From: Hymenobacter sp. YC55
GTDB taxonomy: Bacteria; Bacteroidota; Bacteroidia; Cytophagales; Hymenobacteraceae
Reading direction: 5' to 3'
Length of the DNA: 64,000 nucleotides
NCBI RefSeq assembly: GCF_029433095.1
Contig: NZ_JARNTX010000003.1
Span: 496,001 to 560,000 of the forward strand
In this document: in pieces, positions 62,024-64,000 of the stretch
How the letters are laid out: the number at the start of each line of letters is the position of its first letter
Numbering within the stretch: the first letter of the stretch is position 1
Position numbers and translations under genes: made by a program
Notes under the pieces: model-generated
Seen by the model: only the letters and a program-made list of their open reading frames with translations
Databases searched by the model: none
Told to the model about the DNA's origin: nothing

Positions 62024-63712
62024 ATGAATACTAGGAAAAGGCACCTGCTCGGGCTGCTGGCACTGCTGGCGGCCCCGGCCGCTTACGCCCAAAACATTCT
62101 TACGCAGGCCACGCTCACCACGGCGCCGGTACAGCAGTACGAGAAAGCGGAATGGGACATCACGCTCAATTCAACTTTCCAGAACCCTTACGATCAGCGA
62201 GAAATCAGCCTAGATTTGGTGCTGACCGCGCCCAACGGCTTGCCCGTGGTGGTGCCCTGCTACTTCGAGCGCGCCGCCCAACCCACCTCCCACTGGAAAG
62301 CGCGGTTTGCCCCGCAGCAGCTAGGCACCTACACCGGCTTTTTCCGGGTTACGCGCAAGGCCGGCACCGAGCAACTGGCCGCAACTCCCTTTACCGTAGC
62401 GCCGGGCCGCAAGCCGGGCTTTCTGCACCCCAACGACCTGTACACCTTCCGCTTCGACAACGGGGAGTTGTTCCGGGGCATCGGCGAGAACGTGGCCTGG
62501 GAGTCGCGCTCCTTTGAAAACCAGAAGTACACCTACGAGTACCTGCTGCCCACACTGGCGCGGAACGGAGCCAATTTCTTCCGCACCTGGATGTGCTACT
62601 GGAACCTGCCGCTGGAGTGGCCGAAAGTCAGTGCCACCAAGCGCTACGCCAACAGTACCGAGTACTTCCACCCCGGCGCCATCAAGCGCATGGATGAGCT
62701 GGTGCAGCTCACCGATTCGCTGGGGTTGTACTTCATGCTCACCTTCGACTGGCACGGGCACCTGATGGAGCAGGGCGGCTGGCAAAACAGCGCCTACAAC
62801 CAGCGCAACGGCGGCCCGGCTCGCACGCCCACCGAGTTTTTCACGCTGCCGGCCGCCCGCGAGAAGTACAAAAACAAGCTGCGCTACATTGTGGCGCGCT
62901 GGGGCTACAGCGCCAACATTGCCGCTTGGGAGTTCTTCAACGAAGTCGATAACGCCGCCTTCACCCAGCAAGACAGCGTGCTGATTCCGCACGACGCCAT
63001 TACGCTCTGGCACGGCGAAATGAGCCGCTACCTCAAGGATATTGACCCCTACCAGCATTTGGTTACCACCAGCATTTCGCACCGCGACATTCTCGGGCTG
63101 AACTCGGTAGCTTACTTCGACTTCCACCAGAAGCACATCTACAAACTCACCGAGAAGATTCCGGCCATCTATCCCAGCTACATCCAACCTTTCGGCAAGC
63201 CCTACGTGGTAGGCGAGTTCGGCTACCGCTGGGAAGACGCCGACCCCACCTTCAAAGACGGGTTCAAGTACGACTACAAGCGCGGCCTCTGGTACGGCCT
63301 GTTTAGCGCCACCCCCATCCTGCCCATGACCTGGTGGTGGGAACTGTTCGACGACCAGCAAATGACGCCCTACTTCAATTCGGTGCGCACCATCAGTGAC
63401 CGAATGCTGGCCGCCGGCCACGGGCAATTCGAGCCCTTTGCCGTGTCGGCCGGAGCGGTGCAAAGCTTCGGCGTGCGCTGCGGCACCACTTACTTCGTGT
63501 ATTTGCTTAACAACTCCGGCGCCGCCATTACTACGCCCGTGACCTTGCCGGTAGCCAGCGGCGGCAAGCTAACCGGACAAGCCTTTCAACCTATCACGCA
63601 GCACTACCAAAAGCTAAAGGGTTTGCGCCAGCAAAACCACGTAGTAACTCTGCCAGCCCTGACGCTGGCGGCCAAGCAGGAACGAGTGCTTATTCTGGCG
63701 GGCAAACGGTGA
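62024..63712 (+). CDS. Secreted DUF5060 / GH5-like glycoside hydrolase
   Basis: 562 residues with signal peptide HLLGLLALLAAPAAYAQ. An N-terminal DUF5060 Ig-like domain (about 25-125: QQYEKAEWDITLNSTFQNPY, GTYTGFFRVTRKAG) precedes a TIM barrel (NGELFRGIGENVAWES; NGANFFRTWMCYWNLPLEW). The predicted acid/base is Glu307 in AWEFFNEVDNAAF and the nucleophile Glu398 in VVGEFGYRW. A C-terminal beta-sandwich follows (FGVRCGTTYFVYLLNNSGAA). Clan GH-A like GH5; the exact family and linkage are uncertain. It closes the mannan operon 110 nt after GH26 and probably acts on mannan oligosaccharides. Confidence 0.88.
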   Translation: MNTRKRHLLGLLALLAAPAAYAQNILTQATLTTAPVQQYEKAEWDITLNSTFQNPYDQREISLDLVLTAPNGLPVVVPCYFERAAQPTSHWKARFAPQQLGTYTGFFRVTRKAGTEQLAATPFTVAPGRKPGFLHPNDLYTFRFDNGELFRGIGENVAWESRSFENQKYTYEYLLPTLARNGANFFRTWMCYWNLPLEWPKVSATKRYANSTEYFHPGAIKRMDELVQLTDSLGLYFMLTFDWHGHLMEQGGWQNSAYNQRNGGPARTPTEFFTLPAAREKYKNKLRYIVARWGYSANIAAWEFFNEVDNAAFTQQDSVLIPHDAITLWHGEMSRYLKDIDPYQHLVTTSISHRDILGLNSVAYFDFHQKHIYKLTEKIPAIYPSYIQPFGKPYVVGEFGYRWEDADPTFKDGFKYDYKRGLWYGLFSATPILPMTWWWELFDDQQMTPYFNSVRTISDRMLAAGHGQFEPFAVSAGAVQSFGVRCGTTYFVYLLNNSGAAITTPVTLPVASGGKLTGQAFQPITQHYQKLKGLRQQNHVVTLPALTLAAKQERVLILAGKR

Positions 63713-63734
63713 AAACAGCCTGTAGTTGAAGGCA

Positions 63735-63753
63735 GGGCGCGGCAACGCGTCCC
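63735..63753 (+). terminator. GC-rich hairpin after the mannan operon
   Basis: GGGCGCG (63735-63741) pairs with CGCGTCCC (63746-63753) with one mismatch/bulge, followed by TTTCT. It begins 22 nt past the last stop codon of the operon. Confidence 0.5.
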
Positions 63754-63842
63754 TTTCTACGCGCCCCAACGTATGCTCACTTACTCGACTAGGCCGGGCA
63801 CCGGGCAGGCAAGTACCGCTCTTGCCAACCTTAAGCTCTCGC

Positions 63843-64000
63843 CTACCTGCTAGTTAGATTATCAAGGTTTTTTTCGAGGTAATATTTCAAGTTGCTTCCC
63901 AGGATGCGCTGCCAGCCCGCTTCAAACCTGCTCCTGGCGAAATGGGGGTCAGGCGGGAAACTTGCCAAGCCGGAATGAGTGAGTTTCAGCCGGGTCCCAG
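63843..64000 (-). CDS. AHSA1/SRPBCC-type protein, C-terminal 51 residues (5' end beyond window)
   Basis: An open minus-strand frame enters from the right edge and ends at TAG (63845-63843). The visible residues include GTRLKLTHSGLASF and EAGWQRILGSNLKYYLEKNL. The TRLKLTHSG strand and the GW..IL..NLK.YLE C-terminal helix are characteristic of AHSA1/SRPBCC (activator of Hsp90 ATPase-like) proteins, which have a hydrophobic ligand pocket. Convergent with the mannan operon. Only the end of the domain is seen, so function is open. Confidence 0.72.
   Translation of the reverse strand, partial: GTRLKLTHSGLASFPPDPHFARSRFEAGWQRILGSNLKYYLEKNLDNLTSR

Noticed and set aside
62321..63463. 380-codon minus-strand frame
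   Set aside because: Antisense shadow of the DUF5060/GH5-like gene, which has signal peptide, domains and catalytic Glu residues.

Overview
This window comes from a Bacteroidota chromosome, most likely a Hymenobacter-like member of the Cytophagales. The evidence is high-GC coding DNA with AT-richer spacers, a SusC/SusD pair, type IX secretion (T9SS) C-terminal sorting domains, a delta-60 repeat surface protein, many secreted glycoside hydrolases, and TAnnTTTG-type -7 promoter elements. Genus assignment is inference. I saw no rRNA, tRNA, CRISPR array or transposase.

Layout. (1) 1-9442, minus strand: a run of plant-polysaccharide enzymes (LacZ-type GH2, cut by the left edge; a second GH2; a GH43-like beta-propeller enzyme; a GH78 alpha-L-rhamnosidase), suggesting side-chain removal from rhamnogalacturonan or an arabinogalactan-like glycan. 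(2) 9.9-20.5 kb: housekeeping and accessory genes (SDR, Crp/Fnr regulator, quinone-oxidoreductase-type MDR enzyme, GH18 chitinase, two small pairs of unknown genes, a metallo-beta-lactamase-fold protein, an orphan PAS/GAF histidine kinase), separated by strong hairpins. (3) 20.8-27.2 kb: GH127, M1 aminopeptidase and GH51, a cassette suited to arabinosylated glycoprotein or arabinan. (4) 27.8-31.7 kb: a large T9SS surface protein with seven delta-60 repeats. (5) 31.8-41.2 kb: the most unusual region, two divergent operons. One encodes a triple-module TIR protein translationally coupled to a 1442-residue nSTAND NTPase with a transmembrane helix. The other encodes a SLATT-like membrane protein and a SLOG-SLATT fusion. 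This looks like a nucleotide-signal conflict or immunity system with Thoeris-like logic (TIR makes a signal, SLOG senses it) but membrane effectors. (6) 42.0-45.5 kb: a SusD pseudogene remnant beside a GH115 alpha-glucuronidase, the relic of a xylan locus. (7) 45.8-47.0 kb: a small membrane-barrel candidate and an NTF2-like protein. (8) 47.4-63.7 kb: a beta-mannan utilisation locus. It holds two GH26 mannanases (one T9SS-exported with a carbohydrate-binding module, one periplasmic), an AraC regulator, a sodium:solute symporter, a GH130 mannosyl-glucose phosphorylase, a cellobiose/mannobiose 2-epimerase, SusC, SusD, a surface lipoprotein and a DUF5060/GH5-like hydrolase. (9) The right edge cuts an AHSA1/SRPBCC-type gene on the minus strand.

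The mannan genes form a complete predicted route: surface GH26 cuts mannan, SusCD imports oligomers, periplasmic GH26 and the GH5-like enzyme trim them to mannobiose, the symporter moves the disaccharide inward, the epimerase converts Man-Man to Man-Glc, and the GH130 phosphorylase yields mannose-1-phosphate and glucose.
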